Positions 45,773 through 52,819 of a stretch of 64,000 nt of DNA are shown piece by piece. This stretch comes from Chitinophagales bacterium (GTDB taxonomy: Bacteria > Bacteroidota > Bacteroidia > Chitinophagales > UBA10324), in assembly GCA_025056305.1 (NCBI GenBank), contig JANWWJ010000038.1, positions 1-64,000 of the forward strand. The letters are read 5' to 3'. The stretch's first letter is position 1, and each line of letters opens with the position of its first letter. The position numbers were made by a program, and so were the translations under genes. The notes under the pieces are model-generated. The model had not been told where the DNA came from and made no database searches. It was given only the letters and a program-made list of their open reading frames with translations.

Positions 45773-46188
45773 TGGGAAGGGTTTTAGCGGTTGATTTCGG
45801 GCTGAAGCGTGTAGGTCTTGCTGTATCCGATCCGTTGAAGATGATTGCCGGCCCCTTGGCTGTTTTATCGCCTCAGCAAACCCTGCCGTTTCTGGATGAT
45901 TACCTCCGGCGAGAACAGGTCGAAGTGTTGGTCGTAGGCTTACCGCTGGACCTCAAAGGTCGCCCCAATTCGATTCAGCCACAACTTGAACAGTTTGTGC
46001 AACAAGTGCAACAACGATTTCCCTATCTAAAAATCGTATGGCTCGATGAACGGTTCAGCTCGCAGATGGCTCAACGCCTTTTGGCTCAGGCAGGGCTTCC
46101 TAAAGGGAAACGACGGCAGAAAGAAAGCATTGACCAGGTAAGCGCCATTCTAATTTTGCAGCAATTTCTGGAAAAACAGCTTAAGTGA
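45772..46188 (+). CDS. ruvX: Putative pre-16S rRNA nuclease / Holliday-junction resolvase-like YqgF
   Basis: 138 residues from the ATG at 45772. RNase H-like fold with the catalytic pattern VDFGLKRVGLAVSDP, VVGLPLDLKGRPN, WLDERFSSQMAQ and IDQVSAILILQQFL. The family processes 16S rRNA ends in E. coli and was first proposed as a resolvase. Start chosen for its one-base overlap with the ubiA-type stop; an in-frame ATG at 45760 lies inside that gene. It overlaps def by 4 bases. Confidence 0.92.
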   Translation: MGRVLAVDFGLKRVGLAVSDPLKMIAGPLAVLSPQQTLPFLDDYLRREQVEVLVVGLPLDLKGRPNSIQPQLEQFVQQVQQRFPYLKIVWLDERFSSQMAQRLLAQAGLPKGKRRQKESIDQVSAILILQQFLEKQLK

Positions 46189-46778
46189 TCTTGCCAATTG
46201 TTGCTTACGGTGATCCGGTGTTGCGTCAAAAAGCACAGCCTATAACTCCGGATTATGAACAACTGCAGCAGCTCATTGCCGATATGTTTGAAACGATGTA
46301 TGCGGCCAGTGGAATAGGTCTGGCAGCACCGCAAATCGGCCGCAACATCCGCTTGTTCATCATAGACACCACCGCCGCCCTGAAATCAGCGCAGGAATCG
46401 GCCCAGGGGGAAACAGAAGCTCCCTTCGCCGGTGAATCACCTGTGCGCCGCGTTATCATCAACGCAGAGGCAATAGGTAAAAACGGTAAACTATGGTGGT
46501 ACAATGAGGGTTGCTTGAGTATCCCTACGATCCGGGAAGACGTGCAACGCCCCGATGAAATCCGTATCCGCTACGTGGATGAACATTTTCAGCCCCATGA
46601 GGAAACCTTCAGGGGACTGGCAGGTCGCGTGGTGCAGCACGAATACGATCACCTTGAGGGCATCTTGTTCATTGATCACCTGCGTCCGTTGCGAAAAAAG
46701 TTGCTGCAAAAAAAATTAGCCCACATCAGCCGCGGCCTCGTCGAGGTGGACTATCCCATGAAGTTCCCAAAGTCTTAA
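46185..46778 (+). CDS. def: Peptide deformylase
   Basis: 197 residues starting at GTG 46185. It removes the formyl group from nascent N-terminal Met. The three motifs are present: GIGLAAPQIG, EGCLSIP (metal Cys) and QHEYDHLEGILFID (two metal His and catalytic Glu). An acidic insert of about 20 residues (ALKSAQESAQGETEAPFAGE) sits between motifs 1 and 2, as in many Bacteroidota enzymes. The stop is 1 nt from the stop of the convergent gene at 46780. Confidence 0.96.
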   Translation: MILPIVAYGDPVLRQKAQPITPDYEQLQQLIADMFETMYAASGIGLAAPQIGRNIRLFIIDTTAALKSAQESAQGETEAPFAGESPVRRVIINAEAIGKNGKLWWYNEGCLSIPTIREDVQRPDEIRIRYVDEHFQPHEETFRGLAGRVVQHEYDHLEGILFIDHLRPLRKKLLQKKLAHISRGLVEVDYPMKFPKS

Positions 46779-46779
46779 G

Positions 46780-47397
46780 CTATTTGCGAAAGGCGCCGCT
46801 ACGAAGCATTTCAAAAAACTGCATCCATGCCGTTGGGCTCAAGATCGGCATGGGCTGATATTGGCCAAGGTAGTAATAGCTGTTGGCGTACGATTGCAGC
46901 ATTTGCTTGGTGCGCAGGTCAGGGTCCCTGAGTTCCTTTCCCAAAGCGGCCAGCAGCTCGGCGTCCAAGTTTTTCTGAGCGAGGGCAAGGGCATCATCAG
47001 GAATGGGCAGGTAAACGAAAGCACGGCGAAATTGTTCTTTGGAAATCCAGGGGTAAATACGTGTTTCCGGCAAGGTATGTATGTCGGGTTCCATCTGCAC
47101 TACCGTGGTATAGCTGGTCTGTTGGCCTATGTCGGGAACGACCACTTTTTTAGGCTTGTACCCAATGCTGGTCAGCTCTATGGTATCACCCGGTCGGGCT
47201 ACAAGAGAAAAGAATCCTTGGTGATTGGCTACGGTGCCGGTCCCTAACGATTTGTTATATACCGAAGCAAAAGCTACCGGCGTTGCGGCGGCATCCGTGG
47301 CTACTGCATGACCGTTGAACTGGATCAGCCGGTCTTGCGCTGCAACGTTCCAAGGCAACAGACCCCAAACGATTACGATGAAAAAATGGGGCTTCAT
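46780..47397 (-). CDS. Secreted protein with carboxypeptidase-like regulatory domain
   Basis: 205 residues from the ATG at 47397 (MKPHFFIVIVWGLLPWNVAAQ, signal peptide); a perfect -7 box 6 nt upstream excludes the longer start at 47457. The middle (about 22-110, IQFNGHAVATDAAATPVAFASVYN ... NHQGFFSLVARPGDTIELTSIGYK) is a CarboxypepD_reg/DUF4480-like beta-sandwich of the kind found at the start of SusC-type receptors, here without a receptor attached. A helical tail of about 90 residues follows (SKEQFRRAFVYLPIPDD). It is periplasmic or outer-membrane associated; function unknown. Confidence 0.82.
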   Translation of the reverse strand: MKPHFFIVIVWGLLPWNVAAQDRLIQFNGHAVATDAAATPVAFASVYNKSLGTGTVANHQGFFSLVARPGDTIELTSIGYKPKKVVVPDIGQQTSYTTVVQMEPDIHTLPETRIYPWISKEQFRRAFVYLPIPDDALALAQKNLDAELLAALGKELRDPDLRTKQMLQSYANSYYYLGQYQPMPILSPTAWMQFFEMLRSGAFRK

Positions 47398-47403
47398 CCG
47401 GTT

Positions 47404-47411
47404 CAAAAGTA
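47404..47411 (-). promoter_or_regulatory. -7 promoter box TACTTTTG for the regulatory-domain protein gene
   Basis: A perfect TAnnTTTG on the minus strand, 6 nt before the ATG at 47397, implying an almost leaderless mRNA. Confidence 0.55.
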
Positions 47412-47453
47412 ATGCACGCTTATTTGCCGGCGTGCCAAGGCGCCATGCCCGGC

Positions 47454-48005
47454 TCAACGCATATATTTTTTCATGCTCTGAAAGCCACTGGCTGCCTGAA
47501 CGAAAAAATACAAGCCGGCAGGCCAGGCCACAAAGATGACGGCAAGGATGCCAATGACGCCTATTTTTTCCTGAGCCAACAATATGGATGCAAATGGCGC
47601 AATCAGCAAGATCAAACCGATGATCATAAAGATGACCAACGTCGGGCGCGAATGCATGTATGTATCTTTATAGAAAGGGGTGTTTAGAAATTCTTTCAAG
47701 GTCAAGCTGGCATGCTGAGCTGCACGTGTGCGCGCCACGTTGATCCAATAATAGTAAGCTTCGTGTTTGAGGGGATCTTGTGAGGTATTGTAATCCTTCA
47801 AATAAATCTCATGGGTGTTACGGTGAATTAAAATTTCATATGCCTCATTGACCAGAATGAACTTATCTAAGGCATCAGGCGATTTGTTCACGGAAGGGTG
47901 ATATTCTTTAGCCTTTTTTCGATACGCCTGCTTGATTTCGTATTCACTGGCATCTTGAGGAATGCCCAGGATTTCAAAATAGTTAGGCAACTTGGATGAG
48001 GCCAT
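47454..48005 (-). CDS. Membrane J-domain protein with HPS in place of HPD
   Basis: 183 residues. The N-terminal J-domain (about 8-70, NYFEILGIPQDASEYEIKQAYRKKAKEYHPS) keeps the helix pattern of DnaJ, but the HPD loop reads H36-P37-S38 (codons CAC CCT TCC). HPD is the site that stimulates Hsp70 ATPase in DnaJ, and its Asp is nearly invariant. Two membrane helices follow (about 121-143 and 148-170). There is no zinc-finger or client-binding domain. It may be an Hsp70 partner with altered activity or a J-like protein with another role. It has its own -7 box. Confidence 0.85.
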   Translation of the reverse strand: MASSKLPNYFEILGIPQDASEYEIKQAYRKKAKEYHPSVNKSPDALDKFILVNEAYEILIHRNTHEIYLKDYNTSQDPLKHEAYYYWINVARTRAAQHASLTLKEFLNTPFYKDTYMHSRPTLVIFMIIGLILLIAPFASILLAQEKIGVIGILAVIFVAWPAGLYFFVQAASGFQSMKKYMR

Positions 48006-48039
48006 GATGCCGAAAAATAAAAAAACAAGTGGTATAATA

Positions 48040-48047
48040 CAAAGCTA
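48040..48047 (-). promoter_or_regulatory. -7 promoter box TAGCTTTG for the J-domain gene
   Basis: A perfect TAnnTTTG on the minus strand, 34 nt upstream of the ATG at 48005. The 94-bp gap holds nothing else I can name. Confidence 0.48.
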
Positions 48048-48099
48048 ACCTACCTTAATCTTACTGACGTGTGGATAACTAGTCGTGCTCGAATCAAAT

Positions 48100-49212
48100 T
48101 TACCTCGGAGCTCGCAGCAGGAGCATAAGCGTGAGCAGAAAAAATAAAATGTTGGGAACCCATACAGCCAGCCAGGCGGGCAGGGCCCCGCTGGTGGCAA
48201 ATGTCTGGCTGAACTGCAGAAACAGTAAATAGGCAAAGGCCAAAAGAATACCCAAGCCTACCTGAAGACCTATACCTCCCCGCATTTTCCGAGCGGACAT
48301 GCTAACGCCTAAGAGCGTTAAGATAGGAATTGCAAAAGGGAACGACGTGCGCCGGTGCTTCTCTACCTCATAGGCGGCTACGTTTGCTGCCCCACGCATG
48401 CGCAGCTCGGCAATACGCTCATTGAGCTGGCGGGCATTCAGCGTTTCCATGGCATGGCGGTCTTTTTTCAGGTCGGAAGGGGTGAAGGCATAAGCAACAA
48501 CAGTGTCTTTTCCATAGCGTAATTGTTCATAGGCAGGACCCAATCGCCTTTCAGCATAATTCTTTAATTCCCAGCTTTTTAGTTCAGCGTTCCAATGAAT
48601 GCGCTCGGCCCGCAGCTTGTATACCAACTGATACCGGTCAAAAATTTCATAGGCAAAGCGATAGCCCGTACTATCTGAAACGGTGAAATTTTCCATGTAC
48701 ATGAATTGATTAGGGGCCACTTGCATGTGTACGTGTCGGTCGGGATTATGCTGGCGCCAACCGATGTAGGTGTTCGTAAAAGCCAAGCGCTGTCGGTTGG
48801 CGGCAGGCAAAAACCAGTGATTAGCAAGAATGTTCAACAAGGTTATGATCAATCCGGTAAGCAGATATGGCACCAGCAGTCGGCGAAACGTAATGCCTGC
48901 ATTCAGCAGAGCAACTAATTCGTTGCGATAAGCCAAACGCGACGTAAAAAAAACTACGGACACAAAGACAAACAGAGGCGTAAATAAGACGGCAAAAAAG
49001 GGAATGAAGTTCAGATAATAATCCAGGACAATCTCTCGAAGCGTGACTTTTTTGCTGATGAAATCCTCTAACTTTTCAACGACGTCAAAAACGACTGCAA
49101 TCAGCACGAACATCAATAGCGTAACAACATAGGTGCTTAAAAATCGACTGACAAGATAGCGGTCTGCTAATTTGATCCGCCCTAAAGGGCGCGACGGTAT
49201 TCGGTTATGCAC
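48100..49212 (-). CDS. LptF/LptG-family lipopolysaccharide export permease
   Basis: 370 residues. Three N-terminal membrane helices (FLSTYVVTLLMFVLIAVVFDVVE; FIPFFAVLFTPLFVFVSVVFF; LLVPYLLTGLIITLLNILANHW), a periplasmic beta-jellyroll, and three C-terminal helices (SFPFAIPILTLLGVSMSARK, GLQVGLGILLAFAYLLFL, LAVWVPNILFFLLTLMLL). LptF/LptG proteins form the inner-membrane part of the ABC exporter that lifts LPS to the bridge protein. F and G cannot be told apart here. It follows tgt by 41 nt on the same strand, an arrangement common in this phylum. Confidence 0.92.
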   Translation of the reverse strand: MHNRIPSRPLGRIKLADRYLVSRFLSTYVVTLLMFVLIAVVFDVVEKLEDFISKKVTLREIVLDYYLNFIPFFAVLFTPLFVFVSVVFFTSRLAYRNELVALLNAGITFRRLLVPYLLTGLIITLLNILANHWFLPAANRQRLAFTNTYIGWRQHNPDRHVHMQVAPNQFMYMENFTVSDSTGYRFAYEIFDRYQLVYKLRAERIHWNAELKSWELKNYAERRLGPAYEQLRYGKDTVVAYAFTPSDLKKDRHAMETLNARQLNERIAELRMRGAANVAAYEVEKHRRTSFPFAIPILTLLGVSMSARKMRGGIGLQVGLGILLAFAYLLFLQFSQTFATSGALPAWLAVWVPNILFFLLTLMLLLRAPR

Positions 49213-49253
49213 AGCCTGGATGGTTGAAATTGTTTCAATACTTGTTTTGAAGC

Positions 49254-50384
49254 TTACAATCGTTGCATGACCTCTTTAAGCGTACGTTCTTTCCATGTGC
49301 TGAAATCACCGGCAATGATATGGGCGCGGGCTTCCTGCATCAGCCAGTGGTAAAAATACAAGTTGTGCAAGCTGGCTACCTGATAGCCCAACAACTCATG
49401 ATTCATGATGAGATGTCGCAGGAAAGCACGCGAGTGGTTTCGACTTACCGGATTATCCAAGAGCTCGTCCAGAGGGCTGTAATCAAACTGCCATTTTTTG
49501 TTTCGGATGTTGATGATGCCCTGTCGGGTAAACAACATGCCGTTACGCCCGTTTCGTGTAGGGATCACGCAGTCAAACATGTCTACACCCATAGCAATAC
49601 ATTCCAACAGGTTATCAGGCATACCTACCCCCATGAGGTAGCGAGGCTTGTCGCGCGGCAGGATACGGCAAACCAAGTCCGTTTGTTCATACATCAATTC
49701 TGCCGGTTCCCCCACCGACAGCCCTCCAATAGCATTGCCCGCACATCGCTTTTCGGCTACAAACTCTGCCGAGCATCGGCGCAAATCGCTGTAAACACCT
49801 CCTTGCACAATGGGAAACAACACCTGCTGAAATCCATACAAGCTTTGCGTTTGTTCAAAGCGGATCAGGCAGCGGTCCAGCCAGCGGTGGGTTCGTTCCA
49901 TGGCATTTTTGGCCTGCCGGTGCGGAACGGGATAGCCCACCACTTCATCAAAAGCCATCACGATGTCACAGCCCAGGATGCGCTGGATGTCTATAACTTT
50001 TTCCGGCGTAAACAAGTGACGGGCTCCATCGACGTGGCTGTGAAAGATGACCCCTTGCTCTGTGACCTTGCGCCGGTCGGCTAATGAAAACACCTGATAT
50101 CCTCCGCTGTCGGAAAGCAAGGCTCGTTTCCATCCGGTGAATGCATGCAAGCCGCCCGCGCGCCGGATGACTTCCTCCCCTGGCCGCACGAACAAATGAT
50201 AGGTGTTGGCTAACAGTAGGGAAACACCTATGTCGTGTTCCAGTTCGTGAAAATGTACGGCTTTGACGGCGCCGGAAGTACCTATGGGCATGAACACCGG
50301 CGTATCTACAATGCCGTGGGCGGTAACAAGCCGCCCAGCACGCGCTTGGCTACCGGAATCCTCTGCCGTGATGGTGAACAGCAT
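49254..50384 (-). CDS. tgt: tRNA-guanine(34) transglycosylase
   Basis: 376 residues. It swaps G34 for a queuine precursor in GUN-anticodon tRNAs. Evidence: MPIGTSGAVKAVHFHEL, LANTYHLFVRPG, LLSDSGGYQVFSLADRRKV (active-site Asp), IVMAFDEVVGYP and YLMGVGMPDNLLECIAMGVDMFDCVIPTRNGRNG (nucleophile Asp and base-recognition loop). The C-terminal zinc site CxCxxC of E. coli Tgt is absent: the matching segment reads DELLDNPVSRNHSRAFLRHL with no Cys. The His-Asn of SLHNLYFY remains. The upstream box CACCTTCG (50397-50404) is a weak promoter candidate. Confidence 0.95.
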   Translation of the reverse strand: MLFTITAEDSGSQARAGRLVTAHGIVDTPVFMPIGTSGAVKAVHFHELEHDIGVSLLLANTYHLFVRPGEEVIRRAGGLHAFTGWKRALLSDSGGYQVFSLADRRKVTEQGVIFHSHVDGARHLFTPEKVIDIQRILGCDIVMAFDEVVGYPVPHRQAKNAMERTHRWLDRCLIRFEQTQSLYGFQQVLFPIVQGGVYSDLRRCSAEFVAEKRCAGNAIGGLSVGEPAELMYEQTDLVCRILPRDKPRYLMGVGMPDNLLECIAMGVDMFDCVIPTRNGRNGMLFTRQGIINIRNKKWQFDYSPLDELLDNPVSRNHSRAFLRHLIMNHELLGYQVASLHNLYFYHWLMQEARAHIIAGDFSTWKERTLKEVMQRL

Positions 50385-50417
50385 CTGGTTGCAGCACGAA
50401 GGTGCAAATTGTCTGTT

Positions 50418-50425
50418 TAGTTTTG
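50418..50425 (+). promoter_or_regulatory. -7 promoter box TAGTTTTG for the GT2-sigma-rsmG operon
   Basis: A perfect TAnnTTTG, 19 nt before the TTG start at 50445. A ribosome-binding-like AGAGG lies between them (50434-50438). Confidence 0.5.
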
Positions 50426-50444
50426 GCCGCCAAAAGAGGTCAAC

Positions 50445-51545
50445 TTGCTTCTCACGCTTTTAGCCATAGCCGTCATCATTCAGCTTATCTATTATATTTT
50501 CTTCTATTCTCGGTTGGCTGATTACAAAAGCTTAACGGCAACTTCTTCGCATCTGCCTCCGTTGTCCGTGATTATTTGTGCGCACGATGAAGTACGGCGG
50601 CTGCAGAAAAACTTGCCGGCGGTTCTAGAGCAAAAATATCCGGAATTTGAAGTGATCGTCGTCAATGACCAAAGCAACGATGACTCTGAGATTGTGCTCA
50701 TGCAGTTACAACTGCAGTACCCGCACCTTCAGGTGCGGCACATCCGAAACCAAACCCAGCATCTGCGGGGCAAGAAATATCCTTTAACCATCGGCATGCG
50801 TGCCGCTCGTTACAATCATGTAGTACTTACGGATGCAGACTGTGCTCCGGCCAGCGACCATTGGCTGCGCGACATGGCTGCCGGCTTCGCTGCGGGTAAG
50901 GATATAGTTTTGGGCTATGCGCCCTATCGGAAAGCTCCCGGTTTGCTAAACCGCTTCATTCGTTTCGAGACATGTTTTTCCGCCATGCAATTTCTCTCGT
51001 TTGCCCTGGCCGGATTCCCGTACATGGGTGTAGGTCGGAATCTGGCCTACCGTAAGCAAATTTTTTTTGATTTCAATATTTACAGTAAGTATCCGTCCCT
51101 GCTTTCCGGCGATGATGACCTGTTGGTTAATCAAGCTGCTCATGCCGGAAACGTAGCGGTTCAAATTAACCCTTCATCTTTTGTCTATTCTCCCGCCAAA
51201 CAGACTTATGAAGAATTCTGGCATCAAAAAAACCGTCATGTAAGTACGGCACGCTACTACAAGCTCAGTCATAAAGTACTACTATTCATGCAACCGCTTA
51301 CGGGATTGATGATTTATGTTTTGTTTGCAATGAGTTGGTTGAACGCCAGTCCATACGCTATAGAAGCGACGTTGATGTTTCTCTTATGGGTGTTGGTGCA
51401 AAGTACAACTTTCCGGACAGTGGCCCGAAAGCTGTGTGAAGAAGATTTGGCACGCTGGCTACCAATTTTATATATGCTAACTTTGCTTTACTACATCAAA
51501 CTGATTCCGGGGGCGTTTTTTAGAAAACCCACTCAATGGCGGTAA
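50445..51545 (+). CDS. Membrane glycosyltransferase family 2
   Basis: 366 residues from a TTG at 50445, preceded by AGAGG 6 nt upstream. One N-terminal membrane helix (LLTLLAIAVIIQLIYYIFFY), then the GT-A domain: PPLSVIICAHDEVRRLQKNLP, VIVVNDQSNDDSE, metal-binding LTDADCAP (DxD type), SGDDDLLVNQA and HQKNRHVSTARYYKL (Q/RxxRW-like). Two or three C-terminal helices follow. It transfers a sugar to a lipid or polysaccharide acceptor at the inner membrane; donor and acceptor are unknown. Its last bases overlap the sigma-factor start by 10 nt. Confidence 0.88.
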   Translation: MLLTLLAIAVIIQLIYYIFFYSRLADYKSLTATSSHLPPLSVIICAHDEVRRLQKNLPAVLEQKYPEFEVIVVNDQSNDDSEIVLMQLQLQYPHLQVRHIRNQTQHLRGKKYPLTIGMRAARYNHVVLTDADCAPASDHWLRDMAAGFAAGKDIVLGYAPYRKAPGLLNRFIRFETCFSAMQFLSFALAGFPYMGVGRNLAYRKQIFFDFNIYSKYPSLLSGDDDLLVNQAAHAGNVAVQINPSSFVYSPAKQTYEEFWHQKNRHVSTARYYKLSHKVLLFMQPLTGLMIYVLFAMSWLNASPYAIEATLMFLLWVLVQSTTFRTVARKLCEEDLARWLPILYMLTLLYYIKLIPGAFFRKPTQWR

Positions 51546-52159
51546 GCGCACAACAGGAAAAGCCCCAAGGTGTTTCTCAGCGAGCGCAGGAGGATCTGCG
51601 CCTCGTTCAGGCTGCACTGAACGGAGATCAATCGGCCTATGCCCAGTTGATGGCACGCTACCGTGATGCCATCTATTTTCTGGTTCTAAAAATGGTGCAT
51701 GACCCTGATGATGCAAACGACCTGACCATTGAGGCATTCGCAAAGGCCTTCAGCAATCTGCCTAAATATCTGCCCGAATTTGCATTCAGCACATGGCTGT
51801 ACCGCATTGCGTTAAACAACTGTATTGATTTTATAAGAAAAAATCGGCTGGAATGCGTTTCTATTTTTCAAGAGGAAAATCCCGACCGGGAATCAGCAAG
51901 TGAACTGGAGTTGCCTAGCCCTCAGCCCGATCCGGAAGAGCATTACGTACGCATGCAGCGCAATAAGCTGCTTCGGGAGGTTATTGAGCGCCTCAGCCCC
52001 AAATACCGAAAACTAATCGAACTGCGTTTTTTTGAAGAATTGTCATATGAAGAAATTGCCGAGCGTACCAACCTTCCTCTGGGTACGGTAAAAGCACAAC
52101 TGTTTCGGGCCAAGAATTTGTTGTATCAGATTTTAAAGCCTCGCTTAGATAAGCTCTGA
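51536..52159 (+). CDS. ECF-type RNA polymerase sigma factor
   Basis: 207 residues. Sigma-2 region: FAQLMARYRDAIYFL-like start (YAQLMARYRDAIYFLVLKM), DANDLTIEAFAKAFSNLPKY and FSTWLYRIALNNCIDFIRKN. Sigma-4 region: LSPKYRKLIELRFFEELSYEEIAE and LPLGTVKAQLFRAKNLL. An acidic linker (NPDRESASELELPSPQPDPEEHY) joins them. No anti-sigma gene is adjacent. It lies between a GT2 gene (10-bp overlap) and rsmG (10 nt downstream), and this order suggests housekeeping or envelope control rather than an isolated stress unit. Confidence 0.93.
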   Translation: MAVSAQQEKPQGVSQRAQEDLRLVQAALNGDQSAYAQLMARYRDAIYFLVLKMVHDPDDANDLTIEAFAKAFSNLPKYLPEFAFSTWLYRIALNNCIDFIRKNRLECVSIFQEENPDRESASELELPSPQPDPEEHYVRMQRNKLLREVIERLSPKYRKLIELRFFEELSYEEIAERTNLPLGTVKAQLFRAKNLLYQILKPRLDKL

Positions 52160-52169
52160 TGAGGCCACC

Positions 52170-52799
52170 ATGGAGCTGCTGCTGAAATACTTTTCCGATC
52201 TGTCGGAGCAGCAGCGTACGCAGTTTCGTCAGCTGGCGCCTTTTTACGAATACTGGAATGCCCGCATCAACGTGATTTCTCGGGCTGACATTAAACACTT
52301 CTATGAACGCCACGTCTTGCATTCTTTGGCTATAGCCTGTTTCGTACGCTTTCGGGCGGGCACCTGTGTCCTGGATGCCGGTACAGGCGGTGGTTTCCCG
52401 GGTATTCCTCTTGCAATCTTCTTTCCTCACGTTCATTTTACGCTGGTCGATTCCATAGGTAAAAAAATCAAGGTGGTGGAAGCGGCCGTAAATCATTTGC
52501 ATTTACCTAATGTGACACCCGTACACAGCCGGGTGGAAAAACTAAAGGGAACCTTTGATTTTGTTACCACGCGTGCGGTAGCGGAGCTGGCCCAAATAAT
52601 CCGATGGACAAAACATTTGGTTAAATGCGAGTCCGAGAACGATGTGGCCTCGGGATGGCTTATGCTTAAAGGAGGAAATTTGCAACAAGAAATCAGCCGC
52701 AGTCCCTTTCCGGTCACCGTAGTCCCCCTGAGCCGGTTTTTCGAAGAAACATTTTTTCATGAAAAATATCTATTACACGTGCCGGTCAAGCGGTCCTAA
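52170..52799 (+). CDS. rsmG: 16S rRNA (guanine-527-N7) methyltransferase
   Basis: 209 residues. Evidence: FYEYWNARINVISRADIKHFYERHVLHSL, the SAM-binding loop VLDAGTGGGFPGIPLAIFFP, LVDSIGKKIKVVEAAVNHL, VTPVHSRVEKL and FVTTRAVAEL. It methylates G527 in the 530 loop of 16S rRNA; loss gives low-level streptomycin resistance in other bacteria. It is last in the GT2-sigma-rsmG operon and ends 20 nt from the convergent M1 peptidase stop. Confidence 0.95.
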   Translation: MELLLKYFSDLSEQQRTQFRQLAPFYEYWNARINVISRADIKHFYERHVLHSLAIACFVRFRAGTCVLDAGTGGGFPGIPLAIFFPHVHFTLVDSIGKKIKVVEAAVNHLHLPNVTPVHSRVEKLKGTFDFVTTRAVAELAQIIRWTKHLVKCESENDVASGWLMLKGGNLQQEISRSPFPVTVVPLSRFFEETFFHEKYLLHVPVKRS

Positions 52800-52819
52800 A
52801 CGCTTGGACTAATTCCTGC

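Noticed and set aside
49263-50084. 273-residue open frame opposite tgt.
   Set aside because: Shadow of a well-conserved gene; no recognisable motifs and His/Gln-rich composition expected from antisense of this sequence.
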